A program made the position numbers and the translations under genes. From assembly GCA_002163975.1 (NCBI GenBank), contig CP019636.1:7133501-7197500 (forward strand): a DNA stretch of 64,000 nt. Reading direction: 5' to 3'. The number at the start of each line of letters is the position of its first letter. The first letter of the stretch is position 1. Shown here piece by piece: positions 36,849-43,805 of this stretch. The notes under the pieces were generated by a model that saw only the letters and a list, made by a program, of their open reading frames with translations, was not told the origin of the DNA and searched no databases. Origin of the DNA: Nostocales cyanobacterium HT-58-2. GTDB lineage: Bacteria > Cyanobacteriota > Cyanobacteriia > Cyanobacteriales > Nostocaceae.

Positions 36849-38249
36849 CTACATAGAAGCTTTCAACTGTTCCTCAGAAACCCAAGCACCGTGGAACCCA
36901 TATGGCACTCGCTGAGGAATGAGTACTCGTGCCACGGGTTCACCTGTCACATCCTGAGCACTGACGACCACAAGTTCAGAAGTGTCTTTTGCAGTATCGT
37001 GAACAAAAGTTACCAGCCAGCCATCATCTTCTGCTGTTGCACCCGGACGTGGTACAAATACAGCCTCACCGCCATAACGTCCGCTTCCAAATTCGTGGGT
37101 TTGGGACTTGCCATTGTTCAAGTCATACTTAATCAAACCATCAAACAGAGGTAGAGAACTCTTCGCCATTCTGCCTGTGTAGCCGTATCGCGTTTTTTGC
37201 CCTAACAGATTCTCATTGACACGCGGGAACTCGGAGGGGACATCATCTAGCATTTCCTCACTGACTTTGCCCGTTTTTAGGTTAAACCGCCAGCGATGTA
37301 AGCGGGGGATATCAGCTTCCGAATCAACGTGTGTGTCTTGCGGCGCACCCAAGACTGTGGTGGAACTCATACGACAAGCAACAAGTACGACCTCGTCTCC
37401 TTCCTCGTATGCATTGACAGTGTGGAAGATATAACAAGCAGGGCTCTCAAACCAGCGAATATTACTGTTATTGCCGTAGCGGGGAACTATACCAAAACGG
37501 CTGGGTTTGTCGCGCTCAAACATCATCAGAGGTTCGCCCCGTTTTATCCTTTCCTGGCTAAAAGTCAGCGGCAAATCCATAAAAATGGTGTAGTCTTCAG
37601 TGATGGCAAAATCATGCATCATCACTGCCATGGGTATATCAATAGTCTCTGTCTGCAAAAGTTCGCCTTGTGGTGAAACCACACTATATTGCAGGTATGG
37701 TGGTGCAAAACTGTAACCAAAGAACATCATCTCTCCCGTCACTGGGTCTACCTTGGGATGAGCTGTTACTGCTGAAACAAGCTTGCCATTGTAGGTATAT
37801 TCACCAATAGTTTTTAGTTCAGGAACCTTGATAGCATGAGGGGCACCTCCTTCCCACAGTGCTAAGAGTTGACCCGCATGCCACACAAGAGCAGTGTTAG
37901 CCGTGTTCTTGCTTTGTCCGTGAGGAGTGTGCTTTGGTCGCGGTTCTAGTAAGCCTGTCCAGACAGCTTTACCCGCCTCGTTCTCGATTTTCCAGCCTTT
38001 TGTCCGCACATAGCGGTTGCGATACGTAGCTTTGCCATTACTGATTCGTACCCCATGCAACATCCCATCGCCATCAAACCAATGATACTGTCCGATGGGT
38101 GTCCACTGGGGATTGGGACCATTCCGCACGAACATTCCTGATAAGTCGGGCGGTAATTCACCTATGACTTGCAGGGTGTTGGTGGTGATTTCTTCCTCTA
38201 CTGGCGCAAAGTTACCATCGAGAAAAGGATTGACTTGTTTTATTGCCAT
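36849..38249 (-). CDS. Carotenoid oxygenase family protein
   Basis: A 466-aa member of the RPE65/carotenoid cleavage family, started at the ATG at 38249 (MAIKQVNPFLDGNF); three codons earlier is possible. N-terminal blocks FVRNGPNPQW and HWFDGDGMLHGVRI are diagnostic. The four iron-binding His residues are assigned to TAHPKVDP, MMHDFAITED, IFHTVNAYEEGDE and the C-terminal GFHGAWV. Such enzymes cleave conjugated double bonds of carotenoids or apocarotenoids with O2, giving retinal-like or other aldehydes. Cyanobacterial homologues include the Nostoc NosACO/CCD group; the exact cleavage site cannot be predicted from sequence. The gene stands alone. Confidence 0.88.
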   Translation of the reverse strand: MAIKQVNPFLDGNFAPVEEEITTNTLQVIGELPPDLSGMFVRNGPNPQWTPIGQYHWFDGDGMLHGVRISNGKATYRNRYVRTKGWKIENEAGKAVWTGLLEPRPKHTPHGQSKNTANTALVWHAGQLLALWEGGAPHAIKVPELKTIGEYTYNGKLVSAVTAHPKVDPVTGEMMFFGYSFAPPYLQYSVVSPQGELLQTETIDIPMAVMMHDFAITEDYTIFMDLPLTFSQERIKRGEPLMMFERDKPSRFGIVPRYGNNSNIRWFESPACYIFHTVNAYEEGDEVVLVACRMSSTTVLGAPQDTHVDSEADIPRLHRWRFNLKTGKVSEEMLDDVPSEFPRVNENLLGQKTRYGYTGRMAKSSLPLFDGLIKYDLNNGKSQTHEFGSGRYGGEAVFVPRPGATAEDDGWLVTFVHDTAKDTSELVVVSAQDVTGEPVARVLIPQRVPYGFHGAWVSEEQLKASM

Positions 38250-38578
38250 GATTCCCATTCCAAGCTGAAGTGAATATATTTATTGGCACTTCGTTATGTT
38301 AGCTATAGCCCTTACTATAGTTAACAATTACAGGGACTCAAAACTGGAAATAGCCAATAAGGGCAAAGTGTCACTCGTATAAAAATGTACACTTGCTCGA
38401 GAGGAGCGTCCTTTGTGATTGGACAAAGAACTCATGACAGTCAAAACTAAACAGGGTATAAGTTCTATGCGCATAAGCTTATAAGCGCGACGGGTATGGA
38501 AGATAAAGAAATAACTCTTGACTAATAACTCGTCATTGATGACTAATGACTAAAGACTAACTTAATCTCCCAATTATT
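38250..38578. promoter_or_regulatory. Divergent region between carotenoid oxygenase and histidine phosphatase genes
   Basis: About 330 bp holding both promoters. Near 38516-38562 there are STRR-like degenerate heptamers around TGACTAA (TGACTAATGACTAAAGACTAA). A palindromic patch TATGCGCATAAGCTTATAAGCGC lies near 38466-38488. No gene was seen. Confidence 0.45.
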
Positions 38579-39217
38579 ATGAGTCTAACGCTTTATTTCC
38601 TCCGTCATGGACAGACAGAATGCAGCCGTAATAATCTCTTCTGTGGTTGGATAGACCCAGAACTTACCCCAGACGGATTGGAGATGGCAGAGGCTTTTGC
38701 AGCTGCATACGAATCTACTCCGTGGACTGCAATTTTTTGCAGTCCAATGAAGCGCACGATCGCCACAGCAAAACCTTTGTATGAAAAAATAAGCATGCAA
38801 CCAGAATTGCGAGATGGCTTGAAGGAAATTAACTATGGCAAGTGGGAAGGTAAAACACCAGAGACAGTAAACCAGGAATTTCATGATGATTACATAAGCT
38901 GGTTAGCAGATCCGGCTTGGCATGCACCTACAGGCGGGGAAAGGGCTATTGCGATCGCATCTCGTGCTACGCGGGTTATTGAAGAAATCAAGCATCGTTA
39001 CAGCAGTGGTCATGTTTTAATTGTTTCCCACAAAGCAACCATCCGAATTGTGCTATGTAGTTTGTTGGGAATTGATGTGGGACGCTTTCGCTATCGTTTG
39101 GGATGCCCAGTTGGTTCGGTCAGTGTTGTAGAATTTAGCTCACATGGTCCTTTATTGAAGGCATTGGCTGACTGTACTCATTTGGATGAGCGGTTGCGTA
39201 ATTTACCAGGGACGTAA
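38579..39217 (+). CDS. Histidine phosphatase family protein (phosphoglycerate mutase-like)
   Basis: A 212-aa protein with the catalytic motif LRHGQTECSRNN, where His is phosphorylated and Arg binds phosphate. Further family residues are seen in FCSPMKRTIATAKPL, the acidic GLKEINYGKWEGKT and the second catalytic His in VLIVSHKATIRIVL. Members include cofactor-dependent mutases, alpha-ribazole phosphatase and other small-molecule phosphatases. The short length suggests a phosphatase rather than a true glycolytic mutase, but the substrate cannot be set. Monocistronic or cotranscribed with the metallocarboxypeptidase-like gene 97 bp downstream. Confidence 0.85.
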   Translation: MSLTLYFLRHGQTECSRNNLFCGWIDPELTPDGLEMAEAFAAAYESTPWTAIFCSPMKRTIATAKPLYEKISMQPELRDGLKEINYGKWEGKTPETVNQEFHDDYISWLADPAWHAPTGGERAIAIASRATRVIEEIKHRYSSGHVLIVSHKATIRIVLCSLLGIDVGRFRYRLGCPVGSVSVVEFSSHGPLLKALADCTHLDERLRNLPGT

Positions 39218-39313
39218 CCTAAGACATGGCAGGCACGATGCTTGCCTCACAACAAAAAACTAATATTACTGTGAATCAACGCATAATCGTTATATTAGTG
39301 CCTCATTTTTGCT

Positions 39314-40447
39314 ATGCTTCCTGCTGTTTCTACCATTCCATTACGTCACATGGCGTCTGGTGATGTTTTATCCCTCCAAGTTTATAAATTTATTGGTGCT
39401 TACCCTGGTAAAAAAGTTTATATTCAATCTAATTTACACGGTGCGGAAATTGCTGGGAATGCTGTTATTCACCAACTTATAGAGTTTTTACAGACCGTAA
39501 ATCATACAGATTTATTTGGGGAAATTTGGTTAGTTCCTGTTTGTAACCCAATGGGAACTAATGAGCGATCGCACGTTTTTTCCTCTGGACGATACTGTGT
39601 TTACGAAGCTAAAGATTGGAATCGAATATTTTGGGATTATGAAAAAGAGGCTGATGATTTATTGGCTTTTGCAAAATCTCAAATTCATTTTGAACTAGAG
39701 GTTGTGAGAAAAAATTACCTTGCCATAATTCAGCAGAAAATTGCCAAAGTTTTAGAAAAAATTAACTCTTACAGTGGAGCTTCTTACACGGAACGGTTTA
39801 GCTATAAACTGCAATCTCTTTGTTTAGATGCAGATTACTTAATTGACTTACACAGTCACACAAATCTAGGATTAAACTACCTTTATGTCTTTCGTAACAG
39901 AGAAGAAAGTGCAAAATCTTTCTTACTCGAATTCGGGATTCAATTTGATAAATACGATGGTGATGCTTTTGATGAAGCCTTTATCAAACCTTGGTTAGCT
40001 TTGGAAAAGTGTTTCAAACAGCTTGGTAGAGAAGTTAGGTTTGATGTCGAGGCTTGGACACTTGAACTTGGTACAGGAATGCAAATGAATCCATCTTCAG
40101 TCGAGAAAGGTGTCCGAGGTGTGAAAAACTATTTAGCACACAAAGGAGTTTTGCAGATTCCTGAGTTTCCTATCAAAGATAGCATATCTCATGAAATGAC
40201 TTTTACATTCAGAAGTCATGCCAAAAAATATTATGCTCCAACAGGCGGAATGGTTCAAGCAAGAGTCGAATTAGGGAGTTTCGTAAAAGCTGGAGAACGA
40301 ATTTATCAAATTTTGAGTTTTAATAAAGAAGGGAAGTTACCGACTGTCATTGATGTCAAAGCAGAACAAGATGGCTTAGTTTATGATGCTTCTGCTAATT
40401 ATTCGGTAAACGAAGGCGAGTTTGTACTAGGGATTATTGGGAAGTGA
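39314..40447 (+). CDS. Succinylglutamate desuccinylase/aspartoacylase family protein
   Basis: A 377-aa M14-like zinc metalloprotein. The zinc ligands are seen in SNLHGAEIAGNAVIH (HxxE) and in DLHSHTNLGLNYLYVF, and the acidic catalytic residue is expected in EAWTLELGTG. The C-terminal 100 residues contain APTGGMVQARVELGSFVKAG, the biotinyl-like barrel found in AstE/aspartoacylase relatives. These enzymes deacylate N-acyl amino acids. Substrate is unknown here and no arginine or aspartate degradation genes are adjacent. No signal peptide is seen, so it is probably cytosolic. Confidence 0.8.
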   Translation: MLPAVSTIPLRHMASGDVLSLQVYKFIGAYPGKKVYIQSNLHGAEIAGNAVIHQLIEFLQTVNHTDLFGEIWLVPVCNPMGTNERSHVFSSGRYCVYEAKDWNRIFWDYEKEADDLLAFAKSQIHFELEVVRKNYLAIIQQKIAKVLEKINSYSGASYTERFSYKLQSLCLDADYLIDLHSHTNLGLNYLYVFRNREESAKSFLLEFGIQFDKYDGDAFDEAFIKPWLALEKCFKQLGREVRFDVEAWTLELGTGMQMNPSSVEKGVRGVKNYLAHKGVLQIPEFPIKDSISHEMTFTFRSHAKKYYAPTGGMVQARVELGSFVKAGERIYQILSFNKEGKLPTVIDVKAEQDGLVYDASANYSVNEGEFVLGIIGK

Positions 40448-40558
40448 GTTTTGACATCAGGCTAGGAATGAATATTTAGAAAATCTCTTCTAAATCAAAG
40501 CAAATATCCTTAACCACAGAGAATTCTAATATTTTGCTTTCTCCTGTGCTTAGTATTT

Positions 40559-40624
40559 GTAGGGTGGGCAATGCCTACTATATCTGGGTTAGATCTGGGT
40601 TTTGGTGAGCATTGCCCACCCTAC
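40559..40624. repeat. Perfect inverted repeat, GTAGGGTGGGCAATGC element
   Basis: GTAGGGTGGGCAATGC (40559-40574) and its exact inverse GCATTGCCCACCCTAC (40609-40624) enclose a 34-bp core. The 16-bp perfect arms make it a MITE/REP-like element. A decayed relative is visible near 53610-53685 (GTGGGCATTGCC...AGCAATGCTCAACCTAC). The gap between the metalloprotein gene and era (about 350 bp) otherwise holds only promoter-type sequence. Confidence 0.75.
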
Positions 40625-40800
40625 GTGTATTTCAAAAATCAAATAGGAATCTTATCTTTTGCTTTCTCCTATACCTAGTGGGCAGTGAAAGATAATTAGT
40701 AGTAAATTAAACTTAAGGCAACCTAATTGCCAGAATTCCAGGGTGATTTTATGTTTATTTCGTGTTTGCTCAGAAAACTCAGTTATCCCAACTATCAAAT

Positions 40801-41775
40801 ATGACGGTGGAGCCACAGGTGAATAGTACTCAAAATGACATCTTCTCTCTTTCAGGAGAAGTGATGATTCCACAGGCTCCTCCTGAATTTAAATCAGGTT
40901 TTATCGGCATTATTGGACGCCCAAATGTCGGTAAATCTACTTTGATGAATCAATTAGTTGGACAAAAAATTGCCATCACATCACCAGTAGCACAAACAAC
41001 ACGCAATCGGTTACAAGGCATTCTCACCACACCAGAAGCGCAGCTCATTTTTGTGGATACCCCAGGAATTCATAAACCCCATCATCAATTAGGGGAAGTG
41101 CTGGTGCAAAATGCCAAAATCGCCATTGAATCGGTGGATGTCGTGTTGTTTGTTGTCGATGGATCGACTGCTTGTGGTACAGGCGATCGCTATATTGCCG
41201 ATTTACTTAATCGCAGCACCACGCCAGTGATTTTGGGCTTAAACAAAATCGATCAGCAACCGCAAGATTCCCAAACAATAGATAGTAGTTACGCTCAATT
41301 AGCAAAGTCACATGAGTGGCATACGGCAAAATTTTCTGCCAAAACTGGTGTAGGATTACCCGAACTGCAACAGTTATTCATTCAACAGTTAGAAACTGGA
41401 CCATATTACTATCCACCTGACTTAGTTACGGATCAACCGGAACGCTTTATCATGGGCGAATTGATTCGGGAACAGATTTTGCTATTAACTCGTGAGGAAG
41501 TTCCTCATTCAGTGGCGGTTGCGATTGATTTGGTAGAAGAAACATCAACTATTACCCGTGTACTTGCCACTATACACGTTGAGCGCGATTCCCAAAAAGG
41601 AATTCTCATTGGTAAAGGTGGAGCGATGTTAAAAGCAATTGGGAGTGCAGCTCGCCAACAAATTCAAAAATTAATTGCTGGAAAAGTTTATTTGGAACTG
41701 TTCGTCAAAGTGCAACCAAAATGGCGTCAGTCTCGCATACGTTTAGCAGAGCTTGGTTATCGCGTGGAAGAATAA
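40801..41775 (+). CDS. era: GTPase Era
   Basis: A 324-aa Era GTPase, started at the ATG at 40801 (MTVEPQVNS); a GTG at 40762 is in frame but its residues do not look conserved. G motifs are all present: G1 GRPNVGKST, G3 DTPGIHKPHHQL, G4 NKID and G5 SAKTG. The C-terminal KH domain (GKGGAMLKAIGSAARQQIQ) binds the 3' end of 16S rRNA. Era couples GTP binding to 30S subunit maturation and cell-cycle progress. An acidic N-terminal extension of about 35 residues is usual in cyanobacteria. Confidence 0.95.
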   Translation: MTVEPQVNSTQNDIFSLSGEVMIPQAPPEFKSGFIGIIGRPNVGKSTLMNQLVGQKIAITSPVAQTTRNRLQGILTTPEAQLIFVDTPGIHKPHHQLGEVLVQNAKIAIESVDVVLFVVDGSTACGTGDRYIADLLNRSTTPVILGLNKIDQQPQDSQTIDSSYAQLAKSHEWHTAKFSAKTGVGLPELQQLFIQQLETGPYYYPPDLVTDQPERFIMGELIREQILLLTREEVPHSVAVAIDLVEETSTITRVLATIHVERDSQKGILIGKGGAMLKAIGSAARQQIQKLIAGKVYLELFVKVQPKWRQSRIRLAELGYRVEE

Positions 41776-41787
41776 AATTGTAGGGGA

Positions 41788-41905
41788 GCCAGTGCGGTGG
41801 TGAGGCAACGCGGTCTTGGGGGTTCCCCCCATGAGCGATTGCCGAAAGGGTTTCCCGGCTTGTTCGCATAGCGTCTCCGTAAGGAGAAGCATCTGGCGTT
41901 GGGTA
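41788..41905. repeat. GC-rich dispersed repeat downstream of era
   Basis: A sharply GC-richer patch with GGTCTTGGGGGTTCCCCCCATGAGCG-type sequence (split here as GGTCTTGGGGG and TTCCCCCCATGAGCG), CATAGCGTCTCC and a small CTCCGTAAGGAG palindrome. From memory, this string is a common dispersed repeat in Nostocales genomes. It is non-coding here. Confidence 0.6.
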
Positions 41906-41993
41906 TTGCTATAAAAGCTTATGTTATGGACATTTGAGATACAAAATAAGCAATGCCCACGTTTCAGAAAACTGCTGTAAAATCAACAGAATA

Positions 41994-42671
41994 ATGTCTC
42001 AAGATAATAACTTTCGCTTAAATCTACCAGCTCATATTTCCGTGCTGCGGATTTTAATTGTAGAAGATGACCCGATGATGCAGCTAGGACTAGAACAGTC
42101 ATTAATGGCTCATCCTCAGTTGGAGATTGTGGGACAAGCGGAAGATGGATATTTAGGTGTGCAAGCAGCACTGAAACTGAAACCGGATTTGGTGGTAATG
42201 GATATTGGTTTGCCTCGATTGGATGGGATTGCTGCAACAAAGCAAATTAAAGCAGCACTCCCAGAAACTCATGTCGTGATGCTGACATCTCACCAAACAG
42301 ATACAGAAATTATTGCAGCGCTTTCCAGTGGTGCGGATGCATATTGTATCAAAGGGGCGAGTGTAGAGCGACTTTTGAGTGCGATCGCTGCTGCTGTTGA
42401 AGGTGCGACTTATCTTGATCCTCAAATTGCTCGACGAGTTATTGATAATCTCAAACCCCCTTCCCCTAGTGGAAACGCAGCAAATCTATCTCAGCGTGAG
42501 TTAGAAGTTTTGAAACTGATGGTAGAAGGGTTGAGTAATCCAGAGATAGCTGAAAAGCTTTATCTGAGTCCTAACACTGTGAAAACTCATGTGCGTGGAA
42601 TTATGAACAAACTTTCTGTTGACGATCGCGTGCAAGCAGCAGTTGTCGCGCTACGTTCTGGCTTGGTGTGA
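41994..42671 (+). CDS. NarL/FixJ-family response regulator
   Basis: A 225-aa two-domain regulator started at the ATG at 41994; a TTG at 41934 would add 20 residues. The receiver (about 17-130) has ILIVEDDPMMQLGL, phospho-acceptor Asp in DLVVMDIGLPRLDG, and Lys in AYCIKGASVE. The C-terminal LuxR-type helix-turn-helix is LSQRELEVLKLMVEGLSNPE with YLSPNTVKTHVRGIMNKL. It should activate or repress transcription on phosphorylation. No histidine kinase gene is adjacent, so the partner is unknown. It is convergent with the HNH gene, 43 bp away. Confidence 0.88.
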   Translation: MSQDNNFRLNLPAHISVLRILIVEDDPMMQLGLEQSLMAHPQLEIVGQAEDGYLGVQAALKLKPDLVVMDIGLPRLDGIAATKQIKAALPETHVVMLTSHQTDTEIIAALSSGADAYCIKGASVERLLSAIAAAVEGATYLDPQIARRVIDNLKPPSPSGNAANLSQRELEVLKLMVEGLSNPEIAEKLYLSPNTVKTHVRGIMNKLSVDDRVQAAVVALRSGLV

Positions 42672-42714
42672 AAAAATATCCAAGTTCTATCTAATAGTAT
42701 CTTTAGGTTTGATA

Positions 42715-43179
42715 CTATTGACAAATGTCGCTTGCTTGTTGCGGGTCTTGAGGAGGAGGGTGAAAACCTCCTTGCGCCCAAAGTCGCCGAGATTTTTGGA
42801 TAAAGCGATCAGCACGGCGTTCATCATTTAAATCCAGTCGGTTACAAGTAGCTCGACCTGTAGGTGTGATACCGAGAATTTTAGTACCGTCTGCTGTCCA
42901 AATAAAGTGTTCAGACCAATTTTGCTGGCGGGGATTAAATAAGGAGACTTCTTGCTGAGTTTCAGAGTCTATTCCAACTATGAAATTATAGTGCTGTTCA
43001 TTACAGCGACGACAGGCTAAAGCCAGATTATCTGCATCGTCGGAACCTCCCAAAGACTTCGGCATTACATGGTCAATTGTGAGGGGAGATGTACTGAGGA
43101 ATTCAGGATAATGGCAGTATTCGCATCGAAAATCAGCACGTTGGCGTATAAATTCTTGGATACTATTAGGAATAGTCAC
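42715..43179 (-). CDS. HNH endonuclease family protein
   Basis: A 154-aa protein starting at a GTG that overlaps the upstream stop by 4 bp (GTGA). The HNH core is CEYCHYPEFL, then LTIDHVMPKSLGGSDDADNL with ALACRRCNEQHYN: two CxxC zinc pairs around the catalytic DH and N. A C-terminal helical region (RLDLNDERRADRFIQKSRRL) is common in cyanobacterial stand-alone HNH proteins. It should cut nucleic acid in a metal-dependent way; the role is unknown. The Pro/Gln-rich tail may reflect local repeat expansion. It forms an operon with the 88-aa gene before it, next to a defence-like locus. Confidence 0.8.
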   Translation of the reverse strand: MTIPNSIQEFIRQRADFRCEYCHYPEFLSTSPLTIDHVMPKSLGGSDDADNLALACRRCNEQHYNFIVGIDSETQQEVSLFNPRQQNWSEHFIWTADGTKILGITPTGRATCNRLDLNDERRADRFIQKSRRLWAQGGFHPPPQDPQQASDICQ

Positions 43180-43442
43180 GACTGGGATGCAGTTATAGCA
43201 TTGATGTAGCTGAAAATCATGTCTAATTCTCCAATAGCTTCCAGTTCAGCAGCTTCTTCTGGCGTCAGTAAATCAGCTTTTTTTTTATCTAGAAGTTCTT
43301 GCATACGCGAGCCAAGTTCTTCAGTAAATTTGAAAAGATTGAGATTGTTAACTTTCTCAACTCGAATACCAGTTGTTAGCCAGGATGAGGGTTTAATTAC
43401 TACTGGAGTCATAGGGTTATAGCTATTCCTTTGCTCCATCAT
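43176..43442 (-). CDS. Small conserved-type protein cotranscribed with the HNH nuclease
   Basis: An 88-aa protein of unknown function. It contains TEELGSRMQELLDKKKADLL followed by TPEEAAELEAIGELDMIFSY, an acidic helical segment often seen in small cyanobacterial proteins adjacent to HNH genes. The second of two tandem Met codons (43439) may be the true start. Its stop overlaps the HNH start (GTGA), showing translational coupling. A regulatory or inhibitory partner of the nuclease is a reasonable guess, nothing more. Confidence 0.55.
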   Translation of the reverse strand: MMEQRNSYNPMTPVVIKPSSWLTTGIRVEKVNNLNLFKFTEELGSRMQELLDKKKADLLTPEEAAELEAIGELDMIFSYINAITASQS

Positions 43443-43650
43443 AGAATATGTGGAATTAAGTTATGTGGCGATTAACTATAGAATGAGGATGAGAAGTCAC
43501 ACCGAAGGATTCCAGATTGGCGATCGCCCTTTTGGCAGTGTTGCTTGCCCAATCGCCTCTGACTCTTCTTTGCCAATATGTTCATCTTAGCGATTGGCAA
43601 TACGAGTTTATCTGCTCAAATTGCGGATAGTACCTGTTTAGCGATCGCGC
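43443..43650. other. Non-coding gap with no supported gene
   Basis: About 210 bp with two HIP1 sites and an inverted CGATTGGCAA/TTGCCAAT-like pair around 43559-43600. I see no coding frame of interest; it may be the decayed rest of the toxin module whose fragment follows. Confidence 0.35.
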
Positions 43651-43800
43651 TCAATGATATCGAGCTTGAAGAAAATCAATTCGGTCATCACTAACTACAT
43701 AAACAATACGATCTGCTTGAGTTAGACGACGAGACCATACGTTTGCATCTTGGTATCTCAATCTTTCCGGTTTGCCTGATGAAGAGGTGTTTTCTGCTGC
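43651..43800 (-). pseudogene. C-terminal fragment of a Txe/YoeB-family toxin
   Basis: Translation of the minus strand to the TGA at 43651 gives GKPERLRYQDANVWSRRLTQ followed by ADRIVYVVSDDRIDFLQARY and a final His. This is the conserved C-terminal third of Txe/YoeB (RelE-superfamily) mRNA interferases, including the WSRR and RIVY segments and the terminal Arg-Tyr-His. An in-frame stop lies a few codons upstream (near 43825), so the N-terminal half and any YefM/Phd antitoxin are missing. The fragment starts right at the 3' end of the NACHT gene, suggesting that the accessory DNA was inserted into or rearranged over an old toxin-antitoxin module. Confidence 0.65.
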
Positions 43801-43805
43801 AAAAT

